From JAWKOK01 sp963765875 (GTDB taxonomy: Bacteria > Chloroflexota > Anaerolineae > Caldilineales > Caldilineaceae), in contig CAVXYK010000015.1 of NCBI GenBank assembly GCA_963765875.1, positions 124,001 to 188,000 on the forward strand: a stretch of 64,000 bases of DNA, read 5' to 3'. Of this stretch, positions 8,519 through 16,211 are shown one piece after another. The notes under the pieces were generated by a model that was given only the letters and a program-made list of their open reading frames with translations, did not search any database and was not told where the DNA came from. The position numbers and the translations under genes were made by a program. Position 1 is the first letter of the stretch, and every line of letters starts with the position of its first letter.

Positions 8519-10159
8519 ATGCAACGCACCGTTAGTTTCAGATTGTCTGACGAATCGCAGATGGCCGAATTCGAGGCCGCCGTTGCCGGGCGCCAGGTGA
8601 TCTCGACTGATGTGCCGGTTTTCGAATCATGGCGAATCTTCGATACGTTCGACTGGCGGCTCTTTGCTCAATCAACCATGCTGCGCCGTTCCGGCAACGA
8701 ATGGCTCCTCACGTCGTTCACTGATGGTCGGACACTTCGATGTGATGCCAGTAAACAATCTCCCATGTTCGTGTGGGATCTGCCCGACGGGGCGTTGCGA
8801 CAAACGCTGAAGCCGATTCTCAAAGCACGTGCCCTGTTCGAACTGGCCACTGTCGATGTTGAAGAAACGACATTTCGGATTCTGAACGATGACCTGAAGA
8901 CCGTTGCAAGAATCGACTATGTGAGAATTCGGGCCGTGCCCAATGATGCCGGCAGCACAGCAGCAACCTATGTCCGGTTGCGTCCGGTTCGCGGCTACGA
9001 CGGCCATGCGCGCAGACTATCAGAAGCGCTTGCCGTCGGCGCCAGGCTCGATTCAATGGAGAAGGCCATCGCCGTTGACGCTCTTGCGGCGGTCGGCAGA
9101 TCGCCCGGCGACTACAGCGCCAAACTCGACTTCAAGCTAGATCCCACTCAGCGCTCTGATGAAGCGGCCAAGGTCATTTTCCGGCGCTTGTTGGAGACAA
9201 TACGCGCCAACGAGGCCGGCATCTGCGAGGACATCGACATTGAGTTCCTCCACGACTACCGTGTAGCCATCCGTCGCACACGCTCTGCCCTGAGCCAGAT
9301 CCGCGGCGTCTTCCCATCAGCGACAACAGATCACTTCAAGCGAGCCTTCAGAGCGCTAGGCACACGCACCAATTTGCTTCGCGATCTGGACGTCTACCTT
9401 CTGGCCGAGGAGGACTATCGGGCCATGCTGCCCGAGAACTTGCGGGAAGATATCACTCCGCTCTTCGACCTATTGCGTTCACAACGATCGGCGGCTCTCA
9501 ACCAGGTCATTGAGGGCATCGAGACCGACGAATACGAAGCGATCCTGGGCGAATGGGAATCCTATCTGGCGCAACCCGGCATCGATGATCCGACGGCCCC
9601 CAATGCCGCTCTGCCCGTGATCAAGCTGGCGCGCAAGCGCATCTATAAACGCTATCAGCGTATCGTCGAAAGTGGAACCTACATCCTCGACCACACGGAG
9701 GATGAATTGCTGCATGCGTTGCGGCTGGAATGCAAAAAACTGCGCTATCTGCTGGAGTTTTTTGCCTCCCTCTTTCCCAAAAAAGAGATCACACGTCTTA
9801 TCAAACAACTGAAGGGGCTACAGGAGAATCTGGGCGATTTTACCGATCTGTCGGTCCAACAGGAATCGTTGATGGAGATGGCTGACCGATTGCCCGATGA
9901 TGATCTGCGGACCCGCCGTGCGCTGATCGCAACCGGCGCGCTGGTCGATACGCTGGCACGCGAACAGCGGACGGTCAAAGCCAACTTTGCGTCGACATTT
10001 ATCCACTTTGCTGCACCGGCCAACCAGGAGGCGTTTCGAGCGCTCTTTGACGCGCAGAAGCCGAAAAAGAGAATCCCTGTGAAGAAGAAAACCGGGAATA
10101 AAAAGCTAGAGAATATGAAGAGAAAATCGACGAAGAACAAGAAAGGAAGGGCACAATGA
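8519..10159 (+). CDS. CHAD-domain protein with CYTH-like N-terminal half
   Basis: This is a 546-residue protein. Residues 1-165 resemble a degenerate CYTH (triphosphate tunnel) domain, and residues about 210-505 are a CHAD domain. The CHAD signature LHDYRVAIRRTRSAL is at 244-258 (His245, Arg248, Arg252, Arg253), and the second basic helix HALRLECKKLRYLLEFF is at 399-415. CHAD domains bind polyphosphate and are found on polyphosphate granules in other bacteria (established for the family). The CYTH-like half lacks an obvious ExExK motif, so catalysis there is doubtful. A highly basic tail (about 514-546, Lys/Arg-rich) could add binding to polyanions. The stop codon overlaps the parA start by 4 nt (ATGA), which implies translational coupling. 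Confidence 0.85.
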   Translation: MQRTVSFRLSDESQMAEFEAAVAGRQVISTDVPVFESWRIFDTFDWRLFAQSTMLRRSGNEWLLTSFTDGRTLRCDASKQSPMFVWDLPDGALRQTLKPILKARALFELATVDVEETTFRILNDDLKTVARIDYVRIRAVPNDAGSTAATYVRLRPVRGYDGHARRLSEALAVGARLDSMEKAIAVDALAAVGRSPGDYSAKLDFKLDPTQRSDEAAKVIFRRLLETIRANEAGICEDIDIEFLHDYRVAIRRTRSALSQIRGVFPSATTDHFKRAFRALGTRTNLLRDLDVYLLAEEDYRAMLPENLREDITPLFDLLRSQRSAALNQVIEGIETDEYEAILGEWESYLAQPGIDDPTAPNAALPVIKLARKRIYKRYQRIVESGTYILDHTEDELLHALRLECKKLRYLLEFFASLFPKKEITRLIKQLKGLQENLGDFTDLSVQQESLMEMADRLPDDDLRTRRALIATGALVDTLAREQRTVKANFASTFIHFAAPANQEAFRALFDAQKPKKRIPVKKKTGNKKLENMKRKSTKNKKGRAQ

Positions 10160-10911
10160 CCTCTTGCATTGCGCTCTTCAGCAATAAGGGCGGTGTGGGC
10201 AAAACAGCATCCGCCGTCAATCTGGCCTATTTTGCGGCGTTGTCAGGCCGCTCGACGCTCATCTGCGATCTGGATCCTCAGGGAGCGACCTCCTTCTATT
10301 TCCGGGTCAAGCCCAAGCTAAAAGCCAAGGCCCGCGGTCTACCCAAGCAGGGCAAGCAGATCGACCGCAGTATAAAAGGGACGGACTACGATGGGCTTGA
10401 TCTGCTGCCGGCCGATTTCAGCCACCGCAACCTGGACATCATCTTTGCCGAACAGAAGCGCAGCCGCAGACGCCTGGCTATGGCGCTCAAACCGCTGCGC
10501 AAGCAGTACGATCTGATTGTGTTGGACTGCCCGCCCACTATCAACATCTTGGCCGAAAACATCCTTTTTGCCGCCGACCATGTGCTTGTGCCGATCGTGC
10601 CGACGACACTCTGCGTGCGCACCTACGAGCAGTTGCTGACCTTTGCCAATCAACAAGGAAGCGGCACAGCGCAGCTCTCCCCCTTCCTATCCATGGTCGA
10701 TGGACGCAAGAAATTGCAGCGCGAGCTATCCACTGAACTGATGGAACAGATAGACGGCATATTGACCAGCGCCATTCCTTACCGCTCGCAGGTTGAGCAG
10801 ATGGGTATCTATCGTGAGCCTTTGCCCGCTTTCGCGCCCAACAGCCGTGCATCACAGACATATCTAGAATTGTGGGTTGAGATAGAGCTAAAGCTGTTGA
10901 GCGGAACCTGA
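10156..10911 (+). CDS. ParA/Soj-family ATPase
   Basis: This is a 251-residue deviant-Walker ATPase. KGGVGKT at 11-17 carries the signature lysine at 11, DLDPQG is at 38-43, and LDCPPT is at 123-128. The length fits small ParA/MinD-like proteins without an N-terminal DNA-binding extension. Proteins of this class form ATP-dependent dimers on the nucleoid or membrane and move plasmids, chromosomes, carboxysomes or other cargo. There is no parB beside it and no sign of a replication origin, so chromosome segregation is unlikely. Its start overlaps the CHAD stop, so the CHAD protein, or what it binds, is the natural candidate partner. A basic insertion (about 53-73) may contact DNA. Confidence 0.88.
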   Translation: MTSCIALFSNKGGVGKTASAVNLAYFAALSGRSTLICDLDPQGATSFYFRVKPKLKAKARGLPKQGKQIDRSIKGTDYDGLDLLPADFSHRNLDIIFAEQKRSRRRLAMALKPLRKQYDLIVLDCPPTINILAENILFAADHVLVPIVPTTLCVRTYEQLLTFANQQGSGTAQLSPFLSMVDGRKKLQRELSTELMEQIDGILTSAIPYRSQVEQMGIYREPLPAFAPNSRASQTYLELWVEIELKLLSGT

Positions 10912-10985
10912 TCGCATTGACGAACGAGTGCACCAAACTGAAGTCTCTACGAGATCACGACATTCATTGATGCGACCGCCTTTGC

Positions 10986-11057
10986 CTTCGACAGGCTCAG
11001 GCGACGGCTACCTGAGATGCGCAGGCTGAGCCTGGCCTGCACTGAGCCCTGTCGAAG
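10986..11057. repeat. Inverted repeat of CTTCGACAGGCTCAG type
   Basis: CTTCGACAGGCTCAG at 10986-11000 faces CTGAGCC(C)TGTCGAAG at 11042-11057, with one extra C. A further short stem lies inside (GCAGGCTGAGCCTG). The same terminal word forms another inverted repeat at 16059-16108, so this is a dispersed family. Confidence 0.75.
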
Positions 11058-11151
11058 TATCGAAGCCAGGTCTGACGTAGCGACCGGCAAGACTATCGGT
11101 CTCGTCATGCCTTCAGTTTAGTACTGTTTGCCCATTCATGAAGAATGATTT

Positions 11152-11215
11152 CGTAGGGGCGATCCTTGCGGTCGCCCGCTGTGGTGAGCGGACGGGGGCA
11201 AGCCCCTCCCCTACG
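11152..11215. repeat. Inverted repeat with CGTAGGGG ends
   Basis: CGTAGGGG at 11152-11159 pairs with CCCCTACG at 11208-11215. The inner parts (GGCGATCCTTGCGG and GGGGCAAGCC) pair imperfectly. It lies just before the SulP gene and after the repeat at 10986-11057. Together they fill most of the 354-bp gap, where no gene is seen. Confidence 0.65.
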
Positions 11216-11265
11216 ATATATGATCGTTGACCGGACAATTGATATTATTCGGAAATAACCAAACC

Positions 11266-12996
11266 ATGAGCAGCGTCACCGTTTCGACAAACCCACCGAA
11301 ACCAAGCGGCATTGAAAAATGGGTGCCGGGTGTGCGTGCTGTGCGCACCTATCAGCGGGGATGGCTGCCGCGTGACCTGGTTGCTGGAATCGTACTCTGC
11401 GCCCTGCTGATTCCGCAGGGCATGGCCTATGCCGAGCTGGCCAGGCTACCGCCCATCACCGGCCTCTACACCACGGTCGTCTGCCTCGTGGCCTACGCCG
11501 CCTTCGGCCCGTCGCCCTATCTTGTGCTTGGTCCCGATTCATCGCTTGGCCCCATGATCGCTGCCGCGATTCTGCCACTGGCAGCGGGTGACACGGAGTA
11601 TGCGATTGCGCTGGCCGGCATGCTGGCGTTGATGGTCGGCGTCATCTCGTTGGGCACAGGCGTGGCCAAGCTCGGCTTTGTGGCCGACCTGCTCTCCAAA
11701 CCGGTACGCGTCGGCTATCTTGCAGGGCTGGCGATTACGATTTTTGTCGGTCAATTACCCAAGCTCTTCGGCTATTCAGTCGAAGGCGGTAATGTGATCG
11801 AGGATTTTTCAGACTTCTTGGCCAACCTGGATCAGACCAATGTGTGGGCATTGAGCGTGGGATTGCTGTCGCTGGCGATCATCCTCGGTCTGAGGCGGGT
11901 GGCCCCGCGTGTGCCGGGCATCCTCATTGCCGTGGTTGTCGCCATCGCAGCATCAATGATCTTCAGCCTGGCTGAACAGGGCGTTGATGTCGTCGGAGTA
12001 TTGCCCCAGGGCTTTCCCACGCCAACCTTCCCCAGAGTCGATCTTGCCGATCTGCCTCTTCTGGCTGCCGCCGCAGTCGGCATGACATTGGTCGCCATCG
12101 GTGACACGATCTCCACGTCAGCGGGTTTTGCTGCACGCACAGGCCAGGACATTGACGGCAATCAGGAAATGGTGGGGATCGGATCGGCCAATCTCCTGGC
12201 CGGCTTCTTCATGGGATTTCCGGTGAGCACAAGCGGATCGAGAACGGCTGTCGCCGAACAGTCCGGGGCAAAAACACAGCTCACCGGCATTGTGGCCGCT
12301 GCCTTGGTGCTGCTCATGCTTCTGCTGGCGCCCGGCCTGGTCGCAGCTCTGCCCATGTCGGTCCTCGCTGCCGTGGTCATCGTGGCCGCCATGAGCCTCT
12401 TCGAGTTGCCGGCCCTCAAGCGGATATGGACCATGCGCAAGAGCGAGTTTGCAGTCGCGGTGGCCTGCATCCTGGGCGTAACCCTGGTCGGTGTGCTTCA
12501 GGGCATTGTCATCGCCGTGAGCCTCTCCATCTTCCAGATGTTCATCCGCGCCTGGCGGCCCCATTCGGCGACTTTGGGCAAATCCAAAGGCGTCCCCGGC
12601 TACCACGATCTCACACGCTATCCAGATGCCCACCAATTGCCGGGTCTACTCATGCTCCGCTGGGACGCGCCGCTCTTCTTCGCCAATGCCAGTCTCTTCC
12701 GAGAACTAGTGCGCTTTTCGGTGGCCGAAGCTAATCCAACACCATTCTGGGTGTTGGTAGCCGCTGAGCCAGTCACCGATATCGATATCACCGCGGCCGA
12801 CATGCTCGTCGAACTGGACGAAGAGCTGAACGCAGTCGGTATCCACCTGATCCTGGCCGAACTCAAGGATCCGGTCCGCGATAAGATAGAGCGCTACGGG
12901 TTGTACGACACGATTGAACGCCACCATTTCTACCCGACAATCAAGTCGGCGGTGAAGGCGTTTAAGAAGGAGACTCGGGTCGACGAAGCGGATTAG
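11266..12996 (+). CDS. SulP-family sulfate permease with STAS domain
   Basis: From the ATG at 11266 the protein is 576 residues. An in-frame TTG at 11229 is possible but less likely. The N-terminal part carries the SulP signature (DLVAGIVLCALLIPQGMAYA) and about 12 hydrophobic helices. The C-terminal 130 residues form a cytoplasmic STAS domain, beginning near LMLRWDAPLFFANAS. SulP proteins carry sulfate, bicarbonate or other anions, usually with H+ or Na+. Sulfate is plausible because a sulfate-activating Sat-CysC enzyme lies 6 kb downstream, but bicarbonate cannot be excluded. The stop codon lies inside a 10-bp inverted repeat shared with the convergent MFS gene. Confidence 0.88.
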   Translation: MSSVTVSTNPPKPSGIEKWVPGVRAVRTYQRGWLPRDLVAGIVLCALLIPQGMAYAELARLPPITGLYTTVVCLVAYAAFGPSPYLVLGPDSSLGPMIAAAILPLAAGDTEYAIALAGMLALMVGVISLGTGVAKLGFVADLLSKPVRVGYLAGLAITIFVGQLPKLFGYSVEGGNVIEDFSDFLANLDQTNVWALSVGLLSLAIILGLRRVAPRVPGILIAVVVAIAASMIFSLAEQGVDVVGVLPQGFPTPTFPRVDLADLPLLAAAAVGMTLVAIGDTISTSAGFAARTGQDIDGNQEMVGIGSANLLAGFFMGFPVSTSGSRTAVAEQSGAKTQLTGIVAAALVLLMLLLAPGLVAALPMSVLAAVVIVAAMSLFELPALKRIWTMRKSEFAVAVACILGVTLVGVLQGIVIAVSLSIFQMFIRAWRPHSATLGKSKGVPGYHDLTRYPDAHQLPGLLMLRWDAPLFFANASLFRELVRFSVAEANPTPFWVLVAAEPVTDIDITAADMLVELDEELNAVGIHLILAELKDPVRDKIERYGLYDTIERHHFYPTIKSAVKAFKKETRVDEAD

Positions 12997-13010
12997 GATA
13001 CGCTTCGTCG
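12981..13010. terminator. Probable bidirectional terminator hairpin
   Basis: CGACGAAGCG (12981-12990) and CGCTTCGTCG (13001-13010) are perfect 10-bp arms around a 10-nt loop. The loop includes the SulP stop codon and lies 4 bp before the end of the convergent MFS gene. A/T-rich sequence follows on the plus side, without a strong T-run. Confidence 0.55.
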
Positions 13011-13013
13011 AAT

Positions 13014-14252
13014 TTATAGTTCACTGTTCGGCTCCCTCTCTCCCGACCGCTTTACCCACCCCATGATGGCCAGAGACACCAGTGCCAGCAATCCAAAACC
13101 GCCGACCAACGGCAGGATCGTGCCGTTGTATTGCTGACCGATGAACGCGCCCAGCAACGCTGCAATGATTAGCGACAGCGATCCGACCACGGCCGCGCCC
13201 ACACCGGCAATGTGGCCCAATGGCTCCATGGCCAGCGAGTTGAGATTGCCGAAGAGGATGCCGGTACAGAAGAATGCGCCCATCATGTAGGCCATGAAGA
13301 ACCAGAGTGCCGGATTGCCGTCCTGGGTGAAGGCAAAGATAAAGAAGAGAATCGACAGGCTGCTCAGGACAATCAGGGCCGTCCAGGAAAGCGCCCGCAT
13401 GCCGAATTTAGTGACGATTCGGGCATTGACAAAGGAGGCTGCGCCCAGGGCCAGTGCAAGCGTGGCAAAGTAGAAGGGAAAGCGTGCCCCAACCCCGTAC
13501 TGATCCTGGAAGATCTGCTGGGCCGAGTTGAGGTAGCCCATAAAGGCGCCCGAAGCCAAGCCTGCCGTGACCGTATAGCCAAGCGCGATCGGATTGGTCA
13601 ACACTTCTCGAAACGCCCTGAGGATGCGACCAATCGAAAAAGGGACGCGCAGATCAGTCGACAAAGTCTCTGGCTGCCGCAGCGCGAACCAGGCAAGGCT
13701 GAGCAGTGCCAGCACCAGCAGTGCCCCAAAGATGGCGCGCCATCCCGAGATCATCAGAACGCCCTGCCCCAACATCGGTGCGATGACGGGCACGAGGATA
13801 AATACCGTGGCAATGAACGACATCACCTGCGCCATTCTGCGCCCTTCGTAGAGATCGCGGATCAGCGCCGTGGTGACGCTGCGTGGGCCGGCAACGCCGA
13901 TGCCCTGCAGCAGCCGCCCGGCCAACATCACGGTGAAACTGCCCGACGCAATCGACAGCAGGCACCCTGCAATGAATAGCAGAAAACCAACGTAGATGGC
14001 GGGCTTGCGGCCACTGCTGTCCGATACGGGACCGTAGAATAGCTGTCCCATAGCCATACCCAGAAAGAGCGTCGAGACGACCAATTGACCGGCGTTTTCC
14101 TGTTGCAGGCCCAAATCTGAGCCGATGGCCGGCAGAGCAGGCAACATGGCGTCGGTGGAGAGTGCGGCCAACGATGTCATCATCGCCATCAGCGCGACGA
14201 ACTCGCCGAACCCGAGTCGGGATCCCTTGGATTCCGTTATTGTTGTGTTCAT
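13014..14252 (-). CDS. Bcr/CflA-type MFS drug efflux transporter
   Basis: This is a 412-residue major-facilitator protein with about 12 transmembrane helices. The N-terminal half carries STDAMLPALPAI, typical of the Bcr/CflA subfamily, and motif A in the 2-3 loop (GPVSDSSGRKP). The 4-5 region carries the antiporter-like GPRSVTTALIRD segment. Relatives export bicyclomycin, chloramphenicol or sulfonamides, and some export amino acids, by proton antiport; the substrate here is unknown. It converges on the SulP gene, with only 17 bp between stops. No regulator is adjacent. Confidence 0.85.
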   Translation of the reverse strand: MNTTITESKGSRLGFGEFVALMAMMTSLAALSTDAMLPALPAIGSDLGLQQENAGQLVVSTLFLGMAMGQLFYGPVSDSSGRKPAIYVGFLLFIAGCLLSIASGSFTVMLAGRLLQGIGVAGPRSVTTALIRDLYEGRRMAQVMSFIATVFILVPVIAPMLGQGVLMISGWRAIFGALLVLALLSLAWFALRQPETLSTDLRVPFSIGRILRAFREVLTNPIALGYTVTAGLASGAFMGYLNSAQQIFQDQYGVGARFPFYFATLALALGAASFVNARIVTKFGMRALSWTALIVLSSLSILFFIFAFTQDGNPALWFFMAYMMGAFFCTGILFGNLNSLAMEPLGHIAGVGAAVVGSLSLIIAALLGAFIGQQYNGTILPLVGGFGLLALVSLAIMGWVKRSGEREPNSEL

Positions 14253-14672
14253 TTCGCCCCTGGATATTGATTGTGATTTGTTGCTCAGAACCCAAAATTC
14301 TTTGAGCTAATTATGGCATAGCCTTCGGATTCCGCTGGCATCGCGGCAGCAAGCCGCACGCTTGCGCTATGTGATTAGGGTGTGTTTTAAGCGAGTTGAG
14401 AAGCGTAGGGGCATTTGGTGGGGCGGGAATACAGATTCAACCACAAAGGTGAGTTCGCCCGCCCCATCACATGCCCGTCGCCGACGATGCCCCCTTGGCG
14501 CGACGGATGGTCGCCCAACTGATTTTGGACATACCCATGTGTTTGAGACGCAAAATCTTGCGTCTCTACAGGCTGAACCTTGATTGCTGTTTTCATCGTG
14601 GCGTCGTCCGTGCTACCCTTGGATCGATCAGCCGCTCAATCCACTGCGAAGTCCCACCCACAAGGTTTTATT
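14253..14672. other. Divergent intergenic region, no gene
   Basis: The region between two divergent MFS genes should hold both promoters. It contains a 9-bp stem-loop (GAGACGCAA/TTGCGTCTC, 14545-14566) and a GGGGCGGG...CCGCCCC-like weak pairing around 14420-14465. A frame extending the MFS gene upstream from 14580 lacks conserved sequence and is not used. Confidence 0.5.
14545..14566. repeat. Short perfect stem-loop
   Basis: GAGACGCAA (14545-14553), loop AATC, TTGCGTCTC (14558-14566). It resembles the other unique-arm hairpins in this window in having perfect arms and a tiny loop. Confidence 0.65.
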
Positions 14673-15953
14673 ATGGCAACGACGGACAAGACTCAGGTCG
14701 AACCTACGATTGGCTACGGCCAACTTCTGCGCAGCAATCGAGACTTTCGCTATCTCTGGCTAGGCCAGATTGTCAGCCTGTTGGGCGACTGGTTCAACCT
14801 GATCGCGTCGGCGGCGCTGATCGGCATGTTGACCCAATCCGGGGTTGCCATCGGTTCGCTCTTCGTGGTGCGCATGCTGGCGCCCTTTCTGATCAGCCCC
14901 ATCGCAGGCGTGGTGGCCGACCGCTACAGCCGCAAGCACATCCTGATCGTGGCGGATATCGTGCGAGCGATCACAGTATTGGGCTTTCTTCTAGTTCGCG
15001 ACAGCAGCCAGATCTGGTTGGTCTACGTGCTGACGGCCATCCAGTTGGGCGTGAGTGGCTTCTTCTTCCCGGCCCGTAACGCCATCCTGCCCGACATTGC
15101 CGCGCCTGAGGAGGTCGGCGCAGCCAACGCGTTAAGCTCGGCCACCTGGTCGGTGATGCTGGCTTTCGGCGCGGCCCTGGGAGGTTTGGTCTCCGGCATC
15201 TGGGGCATCTACCCGGCTTTTGTCATCGACAGTCTCACCTTCGTGCTCTCGGCCCTATTCCTGGTTCAGATCCGGGCAAACACCAAGCCAGGCCTCTCCG
15301 GCGAGGACAAGACTGTAAGCGCAGCCCTCCGCCAATACGTTGACGGGCTGCGCTACCTTGGCCAACACGTCGATATTCTTGTCATCACCCTGCAAAAGGC
15401 CGTCAACGCGTTGATTCTCTCCTCAGGGTTTCAGGTGCTCCAGGTGACAATCGCTCAGAACTACTTTGTCATCGGTGAGGGCGGAGGGGTCAGCCTTGGA
15501 CTGATGTTTGCCGTGGCCGGCGTAGGTACAGGCATCGGCCCCATCGTTGCACGCCATTTTACCGGCGATCGTGGCCAAGATCTGCGTTGGGCCATTGCAG
15601 TCGGTTATCTGATTGGTGGTGTGGGGTTGGCGCTCAGCGCGCCGCTGTGGAATTTCGGCATGGTGCTACTGGGCACGGCATTGCGTGGCGTAGGCGGAGG
15701 CATCATCTGGGTCTTCTCGACTCAGTTGCTGCTCCAGCTTGTGCCCGGCAACATGCGCGGCCGCGTCTTCGCCACCGAGTTCGCCTTCTTCTACCTGGCC
15801 AGCGCCTTTGCTGCGGCCTCAGTCGGGGCCGCGCTGGACGCCTCCATGAGCGTCTCCGCCGTGATCTGGTGGATGGCCGCGCTCAGTGTGTTGCCATTGG
15901 TACTGTGGAGTGGGTGGCTGTTGTGGCGAGGGAAGTCGACCGAGACTCCGTGA
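14673..15953 (+). CDS. MFS transporter, EntS-like (MFS_3) type
   Basis: The ATG at 14673 gives a 426-residue protein that starts just before the conserved NRDFRYLWLGQIVSLLGDWF segment. An upstream in-frame extension is not conserved in character. About 12 transmembrane helices are visible, with motif A-like sequence AGVVADRYSRKHI in loop 2-3. This group includes enterobactin exporter EntS and macrolide efflux proteins, but the substrate is unknown. It is monocistronic and followed by three separate inverted repeats (15959-15985, 16059-16108, 16166-16194). Confidence 0.85.
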   Translation: MATTDKTQVEPTIGYGQLLRSNRDFRYLWLGQIVSLLGDWFNLIASAALIGMLTQSGVAIGSLFVVRMLAPFLISPIAGVVADRYSRKHILIVADIVRAITVLGFLLVRDSSQIWLVYVLTAIQLGVSGFFFPARNAILPDIAAPEEVGAANALSSATWSVMLAFGAALGGLVSGIWGIYPAFVIDSLTFVLSALFLVQIRANTKPGLSGEDKTVSAALRQYVDGLRYLGQHVDILVITLQKAVNALILSSGFQVLQVTIAQNYFVIGEGGGVSLGLMFAVAGVGTGIGPIVARHFTGDRGQDLRWAIAVGYLIGGVGLALSAPLWNFGMVLLGTALRGVGGGIIWVFSTQLLLQLVPGNMRGRVFATEFAFFYLASAFAAASVGAALDASMSVSAVIWWMAALSVLPLVLWSGWLLWRGKSTETP

Positions 15954-15958
15954 TTTGG

Positions 15959-15985
15959 GCATGTTGGCGCAAAACGCCAACATGC
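15959..15985. repeat. 11-bp perfect stem-loop after MFS gene
   Basis: GCATGTTGGCG, loop CAAAA, CGCCAACATGC. It starts 5 bp after the MFS stop codon and could end or stabilise that transcript. No T-run follows. Confidence 0.7.
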
Positions 15986-16058
15986 TCGCGTGATTTTGTG
16001 CCACCACATTTTGAAGAATACTGTATTACCACTGGTATTGCGAGAAGGTAGCCGCAGC

Positions 16059-16108
16059 CTGAGCCTGTCGAAGGTGTAGGCGAGTAGATCCGGCTTCGAC
16101 AAGCTCAG
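16059..16108. repeat. Inverted repeat of CTGAGCCTGTCGAAG type
   Basis: CTGAGCCTGTCGAAG at 16059-16073 faces CTTCGACAAGCTCAG at 16094-16108 (14 of 15 match). The family is the same as at 10986-11057, but the central sequence differs and is shorter. Confidence 0.75.
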
Positions 16109-16165
16109 CCTCCCCTGGATCTCACGACAGCACCTTCCGACATGAATGTCATATTACAAGTACCA

Positions 16166-16194
16166 ATGTCGGACTTCGCGAGGAAGTCCGACAT
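16166..16194. repeat. 12-bp perfect stem-loop
   Basis: ATGTCGGACTTC, loop GCGAG, GAAGTCCGACAT. It lies 17 bp beyond the stop of the minus-strand PHP gene and is a candidate 3' end structure for that transcript. Confidence 0.7.
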
Positions 16195-16211
16195 CTGAAC
16201 CACGACACCGC

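Noticed and set aside
10156..10911. Replication or partition locus (parA as oriC marker)
   Set aside because: There is no parB, dnaA, gidB or DnaA-box cluster; context fits an orphan ParA with CHAD.
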